Shown piece after piece: positions 1-9,311 of a DNA stretch of 64,000 bases (position 1 is the stretch's first letter; every line of letters begins with the position of its first letter). The notes beneath the pieces were generated by a model, which worked only from the letters and a program-made list of their open reading frames with translations, did no database searches and had not been told where the DNA came from. Position numbers and translations under genes: made by a program. This DNA is from Zymoseptoria tritici IPO323 (Eukaryota; Ascomycota; Dothideomycetes; Mycosphaerellales; Mycosphaerellaceae), in the NCBI RefSeq assembly GCF_000219625.1, contig NC_018218.1, positions 5,394,001 to 5,458,000 on the forward strand, written 5' to 3'.

Positions 1-34
1 CAGAGCGCGAGTAAGTTGGAATTGAGCAATGGCA

Positions 35-868
35 TCATGAGTTAGAGAGGTCGCACGAAGAGAACCGCCAGACCGGATGATGAGTATCCTCCTCGACTCT
101 AGACTTTTCTGGCGAGGTACTGAGTGGCCTGTTGTAGTCCAGCATCGGTAGCATCTTGCACGAAACAGAGCTGCTCTCCTCAGGTCGGGTGTCTTCTTCC
201 ACATCGTCCTCTTCAGATGGCGCTGGAATGACCACGACTTCGGTGGAGTCGTCCTTTGCATCGCGATTCGTCCGATCGAAGAAGCCACGACTCGTCAAGT
301 TGGAAAACATACTGAAAACGATGCTGGGTCGTGGTATATGTTGGGCCGGCTGTTCGATGGCAGCCTCACGACCTCTCCGCCCAATGGAAATGCACAAGGG
401 CAGGGACGAGCACAGAACGAGCAGCAGGAATCAACTTACTGCGTGAACTTCCAGGTGGGCTGGGTACCGCCTTCCCCGGCTTCCACCATCTTTCCTAGCT
501 ACTTCTGCAGTGTCGTATCTCGCTGCGCGGACCGATCTCTTCACAGCGCCTTCAGCTCTTTCGTTGGTCGTCCAGATGCGGATGTATCCTGATTCGGAGG
601 AGGATACGTTGACGGCGGTGGATGGCGGGCGGTAAGTAGGTGTTGGAGATGGACTCGATTGGTATGAAGAACGTGGTGGCAGGGCAGCTCGTAGATAGCT
701 GGTGGGTGAAGCTGCGGCGTGCAAGGTTTCGACGTCAGGGCGGTGACGAGCGAGGGGTTCCGACGAAGTCAACCACGCTTGGCGAGATGAAATGCGATTG
801 AAGAGCACGCGGTCGGCGGAAGGGACGTCGCAGGATGGGCAACAGCACGTGAGACAGGTCGGGCGCAC
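35..868 (-). CDS. Uncertain hypothetical gene, 3' part (two exons proposed)
   Basis: I do not recognise this product. Two minus-strand open stretches, 868-440 and 349-35, can be joined across a 350-439 intron with a perfect GTAAGT donor and a CAG acceptor, both in phase 0. The upstream exon has a Cys-rich start (TCLTCCCPSC) and a Ser/Pro-rich middle. The downstream exon is acidic, with a run of Asp/Glu near EEDDVEEDT, and ends at 35. No ATG lies in frame in the upstream exon and a stop precedes it around 945-960, so the true 5' end must be spliced in from further upstream, or this is not a gene. The intron lacks a clear CTAAC branch point. Codon use and composition look plausible for coding DNA, but this is a weak call. 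Confidence 0.3.
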
Positions 869-1323
869 GCGGAGTGAGAAGTAAGGTCCTCGAATGGTAG
901 AGGATGGGATATGCAGTGTGCAGGTGGTTTGTCTTCAGCCCAAATCCGGGCGTCACGTGAACTTTTGGAGCAAACACGATCTCACAGAACACAAAGAACT
1001 CCTGCGGAGGAATGAAAGGGAGACATGAGTGCGGTCTGGAGTCTGTACAGCCAACGCAGTAGCGAGTGAATAAATCATAGGGTGCCTTCCCTGGCACATT
1101 CAGGCATAGAGATCCAATTGCCGTCAAATCCGTCCTCTCCAAATTCCATTGTCGCAACGCCAGATAAAATCAGATCACCTTCTCGCGCCATGAATTCAAT
1201 GGAGCACGAGTCCCTTCACTGACTGGTACATACTTCGATGTATGGTCAATGTCTTCAAAAATCTTGCCAAATTCGCCTCTCGATCTAGATCGTCCAGTAT
1301 ATCCCCACACCAGCACAACGACT

Positions 1324-1725
1324 CTACGCCCGCTGCGAACCCTTCCAGCCGCTGAGTCTTGACTGGTGGTATGATCGCCCATTGTCGTCCACCGAGTTTT
1401 GAGACATGACAAAGTCCATGTTTCCTTCCCTTGTTGCGACTCGCGGTGGTTCCGAAAGCTCGTATCCCATGCCTGCTGTGCTCAAGGAGACCTTTGAACT
1501 CCACGCGTCGTACGCATTTCTGTCGTCCAAGAAGTCGCTGACCTTCTCCTTGCGCCTCTTCTTGCAACAGCATGTGCATCCGCCGCAGAGGAAGACAAAA
1601 GCTGCGGCCATGCCGAGCACTGCGACGATGATTACGATGACAATGCCTGCAATGACTCCGCCATTCAAGGAGTCGCCGATGTTGATGGGGCTAGTCGAGG
1701 TATCGGCCGCACTTGAGGAAGACAT
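1324..1725 (-). CDS. Small single-pass membrane protein with Cys cluster
   Basis: The 133-residue product has a Ser/Thr-rich N-terminus, one strongly hydrophobic segment at about residues 24-47 (IAGIVIVIIVAVLGMAAAFV), then a membrane-edge cluster FLCGGCTCCCKKRRKEK and a polar tail. This layout suggests a type I or III single-span protein with a short outer N-terminus. The Cys run beside basic residues resembles a palmitoylation site; that is inference. There is no cleavable signal peptide. The start is the first ATG in an open frame. The gene is single-exon as read; a spliced longer C-terminus towards 1170 is possible but unproven. I cannot assign a family; similar small Ser-rich single-span proteins are common in filamentous fungi. 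Confidence 0.55.
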   Translation of the reverse strand: MSSSSAADTSTSPINIGDSLNGGVIAGIVIVIIVAVLGMAAAFVFLCGGCTCCCKKRRKEKVSDFLDDRNAYDAWSSKVSLSTAGMGYELSEPPRVATREGNMDFVMSQNSVDDNGRSYHQSRLSGWKGSQRA

Positions 1726-2656
1726 GGTTTATATGAATATATGGTCGTGCTTGTTGGAGTCGTAGAGGTTTGGTCCGGGCTCGTTTGCGATGCTTGAGCC
1801 TTACGAGCGCTTCGGGATAGAGGGCAATGAGCTCGTCGCGAGATGTTGGTAGGTATGATTTGTAGGTATAGTGCGCAGGTACGATCGGCCGGTCGATCTG
1901 TTGTAGGCTTCGCGGAGTGCTGCTGTTGCTCGCTGGTGAGGATTTCGATCGAGACGGCTATTGTGGTTTCGGAAATGGTCGACTCCGGGGCCCGTAGGAT
2001 TCAGTGAAGACTGGTGGCGAAAGGATGTATGCGCAGAACAGACGCACTGTAGAACGAGAGACAGGTATCAAGAAATGTCGTGTAGATGTTGAGAAGATGA
2101 CAATAACAATACAAGAGTTGGGAAGAATGAATACGACAGAGGGGAGGGGATGTGGCCCGCAGGGTGTGTGAATGCTAAGAAATGGTCTTCTATTCTTGAC
2201 GCGTAACTCGAGATGATCACAAGGTTCAACCCCTGGATTCCGGATCTAAAGCGGCGTCTCGCTTCGTGCCCCAATTATTGCGTTCAAACGTGCGGGGGTT
2301 GACTTTTGTGCCCCTGCCTCCGTCCAGCCGCAAGCACGATCCCTTTTCGTCAGGATCTGTTGAACGTCTGCATCCGACTCTCCCTTGTCACAGGGAATCA
2401 CTACAACGCACGAGAAAAGATGGGCAAAGAGACTGCTGGTTCCCTTGACGGCTGCTGCGAGAGGCAATCTCCTATTGACCGGACTTTCGGATGTCTTGCC
2501 CAGCGGCCATCCGGGGTTCCGTCCATACCAAGACTCCGGACGTCAGCAACATAAAGGGGAACAGGTCGGGTATCATAACATGCTCTTGCAACAGCAAACC
2601 CGAAACATCCATTACGCCATCGCGGCCCTCAATACAGTCCCCACATCAGCGTCACC
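1726..2656. other. Intergenic region
   Basis: This is about 930 bp between two divergently oriented genes. Only short overlapping reading frames without recognisable motifs are present on either strand. It is presumably the promoter region of both neighbours. I see no repeat or RNA gene. Confidence 0.5.
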
Positions 2657-3047
2657 ATGCCATTCTCACACTCCCAGACCATGCGCATGATCGCCTACAC
2701 CTTTGCAGTCGTGCTGACCGGCTTCGGCATCAACGCCATGTCGAACCCTGTCTCTGCACTGTCGTTCTTCGAGCTCGAATACCCGAGTCTTGCTTCGGAG
2801 AGAAAGGTCGTTGATGTCCTGCTGTTGGTCTACGGTGCCCGAGACATATTCATGGGCTTCATGCTATTCGTCACGGCGTTCTTCGGCAGCCCCAAGGCAA
2901 CTGGCTGGACCTTCATCGGGTGTTGGAGCCATGGCAGCTGTGGACGGCGTGGTCTGCAAGTATGTGGTCGGAGCGGGTGAATGGACGCATCGGGGCTATG
3001 CGCCAATGTTGTTCGTGCCCGGGCTCATTGGTGCGGCAGGTCTTTGA
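2657..3047 (+). pseudogene. DUF4267-like four-helix membrane protein with a +1 frameshift
   Basis: The first frame (2657 onward) encodes a hydrophobic protein with MIAYTFAVVLTGFGINAMSN, then LLLVYGARDIFMGFML, then KATGWTFIG. At the GGG run 2918-2920 the frame is lost and runs on as an unrelated sequence to 2980. The natural continuation (VGAMAAVDGVVCKYVVGAGE and HRGYAPMLFVPGLIGAAGL) lies in the next frame and ends with TGA at 3045-3047. Removing one G restores a single protein of about 130 residues that fits the DUF4267 family of small integral membrane proteins (family assignment from memory of its G-A-R-D and GEW..GYAP pattern). No splice signals could bridge the shift. It is either a recent pseudogene or a homopolymer sequencing error. 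An alternative start is the ATG at 2681. Confidence 0.65.
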
Positions 3048-3382
3048 TCGAATAGAGAGTGAATGGAGGGAACAGCGGTTTGACGGAATGATGAAGGCAG
3101 TTTCAGAAGTTCGCAAACTCCGCAATCGATCTTGCTGGCGCCGCGACTCTTTGACGGCAGGCAGAGTGAATGGGCGATGTGGTTCTCGACAACATGCTCG
3201 AGTGAAGAGACGAGAGGATGCTTCACCCGACGGTGCAAACGCGTACTGTATCGATCGATTTGGAACATCTATAAGAAAGTGTTTGTCGACCTTCTCCTTC
3301 CTGTTACAACTCCTCGCCCTGCATTTCTTCACATCAGAAAAAGCCCAGGGTAACTTTCTTTACCTCTCCCGCAAGAACCACC
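3048..3382. other. Intergenic region
   Basis: About 335 bp separate the DUF4267-like gene from the F-box gene. The last 90 bp (from about 3290) are pyrimidine-rich, as expected of a fungal leader. Nothing else is visible. Confidence 0.4.
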
Positions 3383-4516
3383 ATGAACACGCACTCCGAC
3401 CGAGTGATCCGCCGACTGCGTCGCGGAGTAGGTCCTCGTCGGCAGAGCCGACACAACGAAGAGAGAGCGTTCGGAGAGATGAAGGTGAGTCGCGGAGATG
3501 CGCGCGTCGCTCTCTCGCACCAGACTGCGCTTGAGAAGAAGGTCTCGGAGCTCGTTGCCGCCGCCGCCAACTCAACAGGTGAGATTGCAAACCTCCGCGA
3601 GACTCTCAGTGAGATCCAGACGGCCGTACAGGGACTAGGACAACACTTCTTTAACTCGCTCGACGGAAGCTTCTTCGCTGAGAGAGAGCCCTCCGCCCTT
3701 GCCGAGAAAGTGTTTGGCACGCCGGAAATTCTCGAGAACATTCTGCTCCGTCTGCAACCCTGGGAGATCCTCCGCGCAATGCGAGTCGGCAAATCGTGGC
3801 ACGCGAACATCGAGCACTCCGTCAAACTCCAACGCAGACTCTCGCTCAGAGTCGAAACCATTCCCGGACGTCTCTGCATACCATTCCAGAGCATGGTGCT
3901 TCCTGGCCTGGCCTTCGAAACAGAGCTGATCATGCCAGCGCCGGGATTGAGCGGCTACCGCGTTCTGCTCAACATCTGCTCCACCACCAACGTCACGATG
4001 GGCGATCGGATTCGCCAAATGCACATCAGCAATTCTTACCTCGCCAAAGTCCACCTCCAGCCAGCCTGCTGCGGCGGCAGCACTGTGCGACCCCAATGTG
4101 TCGACAACGCAACGGGCGTACGTCTAGGAGAGCTCATGGACGCCTGCAGAGAATTACGGAAGCAGCACTGGGAATGCTTCAAGGCTGCACCGCATTGCCA
4201 GCGAGCCAACGGCAATGTTAACATGACCATAAACTGCTGGACTGGAACGACCGTAACGTACAATGACCCAATGGCGATCGAGGGAAGGGCCTGGGATTCA
4301 GCAGAACAAGCAGCTCGCGCACGAGACCAAGTTATGGCGCAGTACTTCTGGCTGAAGCGGAACAGTGAGTCGTCTCTACAATGTAATGTTGGGTGGATCG
4401 CCAGACTGACTCTCTCTCCAGTCCACGGACGAGCTCCGCTGTGCCCAATACCGACTATGCTGCAAGCTAGAGCCTACAACTTCGATCCCGTTGCCTGGAT
4501 TGCGAACAACCCATAG
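3383..4516 (+). CDS. F-box domain protein
   Basis: This encodes a cytosolic or nuclear protein of about 358 residues after splicing. F-box proteins link Skp1-Cullin ubiquitin ligases to substrates. The F-box lies at about residues 110-150 (FGTPEILENILLRL..WEILRAMRVGKSW), preceded by a Lys/Glu-rich stretch with coiled-coil character. The C-terminal half is Cys-rich (ACCGG, CVDN, HWECF, HCQR) and has no recognised repeat. An intron at 4365-4421 has a GTGAGT donor, CTGAC branch and CTCTCTCCAG acceptor. It is 57 nt with no stop, so retention would add 19 residues instead of breaking the frame; the full unspliced reading is 377 codons. A shorter GTGAGT..CAG stretch at 3485-3523 (39 nt) is probably too short to be removed. 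The start ATG sits in an ACCACC context. The target is unknown. Confidence 0.75.
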   Translation: MNTHSDRVIRRLRRGVGPRRQSRHNEERAFGEMKVSRGDARVALSHQTALEKKVSELVAAAANSTGEIANLRETLSEIQTAVQGLGQHFFNSLDGSFFAEREPSALAEKVFGTPEILENILLRLQPWEILRAMRVGKSWHANIEHSVKLQRRLSLRVETIPGRLCIPFQSMVLPGLAFETELIMPAPGLSGYRVLLNICSTTNVTMGDRIRQMHISNSYLAKVHLQPACCGGSTVRPQCVDNATGVRLGELMDACRELRKQHWECFKAAPHCQRANGNVNMTINCWTGTTVTYNDPMAIEGRAWDSAEQAARARDQVMAQYFWLKRNSESSLQCNVGWIARLTLSPVHGRAPLCPIPTMLQARAYNFDPVAWIANNP

Positions 4517-5158
4517 CGGAACCTGCACGAACCGCCAGATCGACAGAACAGGAACTTTAGACTGGGAAAGTCTTCTTCATCGGTGAGTCAAATCTTCTCA
4601 ATTGCATTGTCTTTCTGTGGTCGGCCGGCAAGCAGCAGCGCAGGTATTTTGCGGGAGGAGTTATGTCTGAAACGGTGAGTTCTTTGCCATCGTGGTTCCT
4701 TGTATCGCTCGTGGTACAGAGTGGAGGAGCTACATCACAGAGTCATATCCTGGGACAAGTGCACAAAGAGACAGAAGGTTTGTTGACGACGAGACATCGT
4801 CGGACACGGTCAAAGAGCACTCTTGACGATCGAGCCGATGGACAGTGGGGGGATTTTTCTGTGCTTTTCAGCATCAACAGGGCGATGCTAAGTCCTGCTT
4901 TAGCTCAGTAGATCAAATTGAATCTCGTCTCTCGTCACCGTTATTCACTGTACGGAATTCGGGAGGGTTGTAGGATGTCACATGCAAATTTGATGGAATG
5001 TCGGCTGAAATGCGGACCGTTCCCGGTCGATCTCTCTCGTCACCAAAGCCGATTCACGCATCTCCACCACCTGCGTCGCTTCATCCTCACGCTCTTTCTT
5101 CCACGCAAATACTTGCCTATGCGAGCGACTCAACGCCTATCCCTATCGATCGCTCAAC
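4517..5158. other. Intergenic region
   Basis: About 640 bp hold the 3' end of the F-box gene and the promoter and leader of the TFIIF gene. Short frames (for example 4663-4911) have no recognisable content. The 100 bp before 5159 are C/T-rich. Confidence 0.45.
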
Positions 5159-6277
5159 ATGGCGGATGTCACAATGAAGAATGAGGTGAAGCCGGAGATC
5201 AAAGTCGACGGAGATTCACCCTCCAAGCTGGGAGAGGTGGAGGCATTCGAGGACGACAACGATCTTTACGTACCGTCAACGGAAGATGGTAGGACAGCAT
5301 GGCTCGTGAAGGTATCGGACGATATGTGGAAAGCGTGGAATGATCTGTATGCAAAAGCGCCAGAGGGAGAGCCGCCTCTGGTAATTGGAAAGCTGCGCGT
5401 ATACCATCCCAAACCCGGCGGCGACCCAAACAAGCACGAAATCCAGATTCGCCTCAAAGATTCATTACCGCAGAACGCATCTCTCCCGAAGAACTACAAT
5501 CTCGACGTGAAGTCCACATCATACAACAACACGGTCGTTTTCAGCGAAAAGGACCTCCCAGGCCATCGCTCCCAAACGTTTGGCAACCGCGTACACAACC
5601 CAAGCGCTAAGCCGACAGGTCTTCAAACAAAGACCGAGCGATACGGTCCAAAGAAGCCAGGGAGCTACCGAACAGCGATTCCGAAGCAGACCGCCCTTGC
5701 GCCCATCATTGTGAACGAAGCGGTCGCAAATCCCGTCGAAGACGACGCAGCGCTCGACTTCTTTAAACAATCCTACACCGCCGCCCTCAACGCGGGCAAC
5801 AAGGCACAATTCTCCGAGACGGTGCGAGGTATCAACTGGCACCCGACCGCAGCCGTTCCTTCATTCGCGTTTGGCAGCATGACTTCAAAGGTTGGAGGCA
5901 AGAAAGGGAACAAAAAGGTGGTCAAGGACAAAGCGGTACGCTTGGAGAAATCTCAACTCCTCGACAAGATCCAGGAGTGCTTCAAGGACTATCAATACTG
6001 GTCGCTCAAAGCGCTGCGCAACCGTCTGCACCAACCGGAGGCATACATCAAAGAGACGCTGGACGAGATCGCAACATTGGTCAAGAGCGGAGACTTTGTG
6101 CAGAACTACAAACTCAAGCCGGACTATCTCAGACTGCATGAGATACAGCAGAGCATGGTCAAGGAGGAGATGGCGCCAGTGAAGAGCGAGACTGAGGACG
6201 GCACGGCGGATGAGGACATGATGGATGAGGATGATGATATGGGATTCGAGGATGTCGAGATGAAGCCGGGCTTGTAG
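5159..6277 (+). CDS. TFG2: Transcription initiation factor IIF subunit beta (RAP30/Tfg2)
   Basis: This is the small core subunit of TFIIF, a nuclear RNA polymerase II general factor that pairs with the alpha subunit, stabilises polymerase in the pre-initiation complex and helps start-site selection. The 372-residue product has the N-terminal dimerisation motif TAWLVKVSDDMWKAWNDL (about residues 47-64), a beta-rich middle with charged linker, and a C-terminal winged helix at about residues 262-320 (LLDKIQECFKDYQYWSLKAL, KSGDFVQNYKLKPDY). The tail is highly acidic (DEDMMDEDDDMGFED). Length and order match RAP30/Tfg2. The gene appears intronless. The ATG at 5159 is the first in frame and follows a pyrimidine-rich leader. 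The family call is firm. Confidence 0.93.
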   Translation: MADVTMKNEVKPEIKVDGDSPSKLGEVEAFEDDNDLYVPSTEDGRTAWLVKVSDDMWKAWNDLYAKAPEGEPPLVIGKLRVYHPKPGGDPNKHEIQIRLKDSLPQNASLPKNYNLDVKSTSYNNTVVFSEKDLPGHRSQTFGNRVHNPSAKPTGLQTKTERYGPKKPGSYRTAIPKQTALAPIIVNEAVANPVEDDAALDFFKQSYTAALNAGNKAQFSETVRGINWHPTAAVPSFAFGSMTSKVGGKKGNKKVVKDKAVRLEKSQLLDKIQECFKDYQYWSLKALRNRLHQPEAYIKETLDEIATLVKSGDFVQNYKLKPDYLRLHEIQQSMVKEEMAPVKSETEDGTADEDMMDEDDDMGFEDVEMKPGL

Positions 6278-6676
6278 AGCAAGCATTTGGCTCCGAGATT
6301 GTATACTACCTCGCGGTTTTATTATTGCGCCACGACACGGCGAGCATTGAGGAAGAAAGGACGGCTGCTTTGAAGGAGCACGCGGCGAAGCGCAAGCCCC
6401 GAAGAAGGGCATCGCTCGCAAGGTGAAGCAGAATACGAGATCTAGATGACGCTCGGCAGGGACAAGCGTGCTGAAAATGATTGAGTGCAGTCGGTTCGAA
6501 CAATGCGATCGAGTGGTGCGGACAATCGCTGCGCGCTGAAGCAGAGCATTTCACACTTGGAAAAGCTAGATCAGCTCATTACGACAGAAGAAGAATGAAG
6601 ATCATTATCGTGACTATCAAAGCATTGCGGATTTTCACTCTGTTATGTACTGTTTCTGCTGTCGTTCGCGCGAGAT
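6278..6676. other. Convergent intergenic region
   Basis: About 400 bp lie between the 3' ends of the TFIIF and transporter genes. This should contain both polyadenylation regions. I see no gene. Confidence 0.45.
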
Positions 6677-8485
6677 CTATGAGCGCTGTTCCGAGTCGTC
6701 GTCGCCCAGCAGTGTTTCACTTTCAGAACTTGAGCTAGGCATCTCCTTCTCTGCATGTCCTGTCCATCCCACAGCAGCCTGCACCAAAACCATCAGCACC
6801 GCGATCCCGGCCATCGCCAACCACAGGTACTTCAACGATTCCTCGTAACCTTGCACAGCGACCTCTCGTTCCACTCCCTCCAACTGCTCCACCAATGCTG
6901 GCGACCCCAGAAGTCGGCGTACGAGATCGTCCCGCTGCATCCCTCGTTCCGCAAACCGCGCAGTGAGGGTCGTGTCCAGCGTGCGGATGAATAGGCCGCC
7001 TCCGATGGCAGAACCGAATGAGCCAGCAAATCCCCTGAACGTGGCGAGAAGAGCGCTGGCAACATAATGGGTGTCCTTCGGCGTGAGATGCAAGAGATGC
7101 GCAAGAGTGTAGTTCAGCGCAGCTCCCGTGACAAAGCCACACAACACCAGCATCGCGATGAAAAGCGCTACAGGCGAGTCGTCTCGCGAAAGCATGGCTA
7201 GTACGACCAGCGATACCGGAAAGAGCGCATAAGAAATGACTCCAGGCAAATAGAACGATCCAGACCGTTTGATGTGCAGCCAGCCAACCAGTAGACCACC
7301 GGCGGCAAATCCAGCATTGGTAGGAATCAGAAGACTGCCGGCTACAGAAGGCGGCCATTGCCGGACAGCGATGGCGTAGGTCGGGGTGTAGAACAAGACG
7401 GACCAGCGAGCCATCATGAAGCCGAGAGTGCCGAGACAGGTGAAGAGAAGACCGCGTGACTTGAGAAGTGTTGTTGGGATGATGGGATCCGAGGCGAAGT
7501 AGACTTCGTTCTGGACGAAAATGGCTGCCACGATGAGGGAGAGGATGATCGGAAGGATTGGGATCTTCTTCGGAGCTGAGAGGGCATAGAGCATGAGGAC
7601 CAGGGAGGCGGTCAAGGTGATGGCGCCGCTGTAGTCGAGACTTCGAAGCCGGGACCAAGTGGACTTTTCAGACTTGACGTCGCTGGCGCTGAAGGCGTGC
7701 GGGATAGAGAGGAACAATCCCAGTCCAGCGACGATTGCGAGAGGTACCTGAGCCCAAAATAAGGCTCTCCAGCCCACCACGGGTAGTAAGCCTCCTGCTG
7801 CCGTGGCGCCGAGTGCTACGCCGACGGTATAGCCGCTGTTGAGAAGTCCAATGGCAAGTCCTCTGCGCTTACTTGAAGAGAATTCCAGCACGATGATGAT
7901 GGCAATGGGTAGCACACCACTGGCACCAATACCCGTGACGACTCGCCCGATCACGAATCCTTCGAAGCTGACCGCGAAAGACGAAAGAAGTGCTCCGATG
8001 GCCATGATGAGTGCGGAGGCAAAGACGCAATGTCGTGGCGAGAAGACCGAGCTGAGCTTGCCATTGAGCGGACCGAGAGCTGAAAGAGGAATCAAGTATG
8101 CCGATGTGAACCACGATGTTCTCTCGAATGCGTCCAGCTCGTTTGCGATGGCGCTTTGGATGACCGTGAGCATGCTGATGTTCGTCGCTTGCAGGAATAT
8201 CAATGCTCCGAGGGCCACCACGATGCAGGCTCCGCGGATTGGTGACAGCGACTGGTTCGCCGCGGTGTTGTTACCGTCGCCATCTTCGATACTTGATGTC
8301 GATGCTGACGAATCATCGTCGACAATAGGTTTGCCATTGGCATCTCCCGTTCTTTCCAGACCACTCCTCACAGGCTGTAGCAGGGCTGTGCGTTCTGTCG
8401 CCGCTCCATCATCCAGACTCTGCGCGCGGGTCGAGTCCTCCTGCTGTCGTCGCAAGACCACGTTCTTCCGGGATCCGTCAGGCAT
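6677..8485 (-). CDS. MFS transporter, DHA2 family (vacuolar basic amino acid / Fnx1-Vba type)
   Basis: The product is a proton-coupled multipass transporter of about 602 residues if started at the ATG at 8485; an in-frame extension to 8569 adds 28 residues of unlikely sequence. About 100 polar N-terminal residues include a dileucine-type signal (TERTALLQP) like those that send Vba/Fnx1 proteins to the vacuole. About 12-14 membrane segments follow. Motifs include GRVVTGIGASGVLP (motif C-like glycine pattern), GWRALFWAQVPLAIVAG (DHA2 'GWRWIFWINVP' signature) and SSKRRGLAIGLLNSGYTVG. The C-terminus is acidic/Ser-rich. The likely role is import of basic or other amino acids into the vacuole, but closely related DHA2 pumps export drugs, so the substrate is inference. 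No intron is seen. Confidence 0.82.
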   Translation of the reverse strand: MPDGSRKNVVLRRQQEDSTRAQSLDDGAATERTALLQPVRSGLERTGDANGKPIVDDDSSASTSSIEDGDGNNTAANQSLSPIRGACIVVALGALIFLQATNISMLTVIQSAIANELDAFERTSWFTSAYLIPLSALGPLNGKLSSVFSPRHCVFASALIMAIGALLSSFAVSFEGFVIGRVVTGIGASGVLPIAIIIVLEFSSSKRRGLAIGLLNSGYTVGVALGATAAGGLLPVVGWRALFWAQVPLAIVAGLGLFLSIPHAFSASDVKSEKSTWSRLRSLDYSGAITLTASLVLMLYALSAPKKIPILPIILSLIVAAIFVQNEVYFASDPIIPTTLLKSRGLLFTCLGTLGFMMARWSVLFYTPTYAIAVRQWPPSVAGSLLIPTNAGFAAGGLLVGWLHIKRSGSFYLPGVISYALFPVSLVVLAMLSRDDSPVALFIAMLVLCGFVTGAALNYTLAHLLHLTPKDTHYVASALLATFRGFAGSFGSAIGGGLFIRTLDTTLTARFAERGMQRDDLVRRLLGSPALVEQLEGVEREVAVQGYEESLKYLWLAMAGIAVLMVLVQAAVGWTGHAEKEMPSSSSESETLLGDDDSEQRS

Positions 8486-9311
8486 CAAAGTGGTGCCAGG
8501 GTGTTTCGTACAATGCCTGTTCTCGTTGCAAGGTTGGTGGCGTCGTCCAAACTCTCTTTCGTGGTCCACGGTAAGCGGTCAATGGCTCTCGTGATGATAT
8601 GTTTTTTAGTCTTCTGCTTGGTATTTCAGACAGCTGAAATCGATCATGAAATGTGCAGAAGCATGTCTTCGCCAACAATTGCATTCATGATTCCTTCGTG
8701 TTATCATCGATTACAAACCCGGTCGGACGAAGTGATGGTTTGAGTTTAGGCTGTTTTCAACGCCAATGCTGACACATCTGAGCGCCATCTCCCGTCATTT
8801 GAACTCCAGCTGTGAGACGCAACATCTTCATCCTTTGCACATTGCGACTTCACACTACATCTCGTCTCCAGTCTCGATGCATCTGACGTGCAGCTCGACA
8901 TGCTCTGCCACGTGCCTGCGTCGACCTAGAAAGCACAAGCTACGCCCGAGAAACCTACGCGTCGCCCGAAGGGAACCTTGAGTCTCGGAGCACGTAGCCG
9001 TGTTGCGGGGGACGTGGAGTGCGGAGGTCAATCCTCGACGGCGACGATGCTCACTGGCCGGCTCGAAATCGAATACCTGGATACTTTACCTCGCATCTCT
9101 GGAGATTCTTCGGTTCCGAGCTGTTCAAGGATGCCGGTCTTCGTCCTCACGGAGCGAGCCGAAAATGACGATGTAGGTATGTAGATCGCGCATGAGGCGG
9201 TGGAGCTATCTGCTTCCTAGGTAGGATCGTTTCATTCCACACTTATACACAGCACTTCTCCAGTCTTTCCGAACATTCGAAACTCACACTCTCCTCGAAC
9301 GAGCTTCCACC
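8486..9311. other. Divergent intergenic region
   Basis: About 830 bp separate the transporter start from the monooxygenase start and form a shared divergent promoter. Short frames only, with no RNA gene or repeat recognised. The 60 bp before 9312 are rich in C, A and T. Confidence 0.45.

Noticed and set aside
3485..3523. Second possible intron in the F-box gene (GTGAGT..CAG)
   Set aside because: At 39 nt it is shorter than workable fungal introns and lacks a branch point; the frame is open through it.
6735..7658. 307-codon minus-strand frame
   Set aside because: Same-strand out-of-frame shadow of the transporter gene, His/Arg/Cys-rich without domains.
7839..8594. 251-codon plus-strand open frame
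   Set aside because: Antisense shadow of the DHA2 transporter; no independent features.
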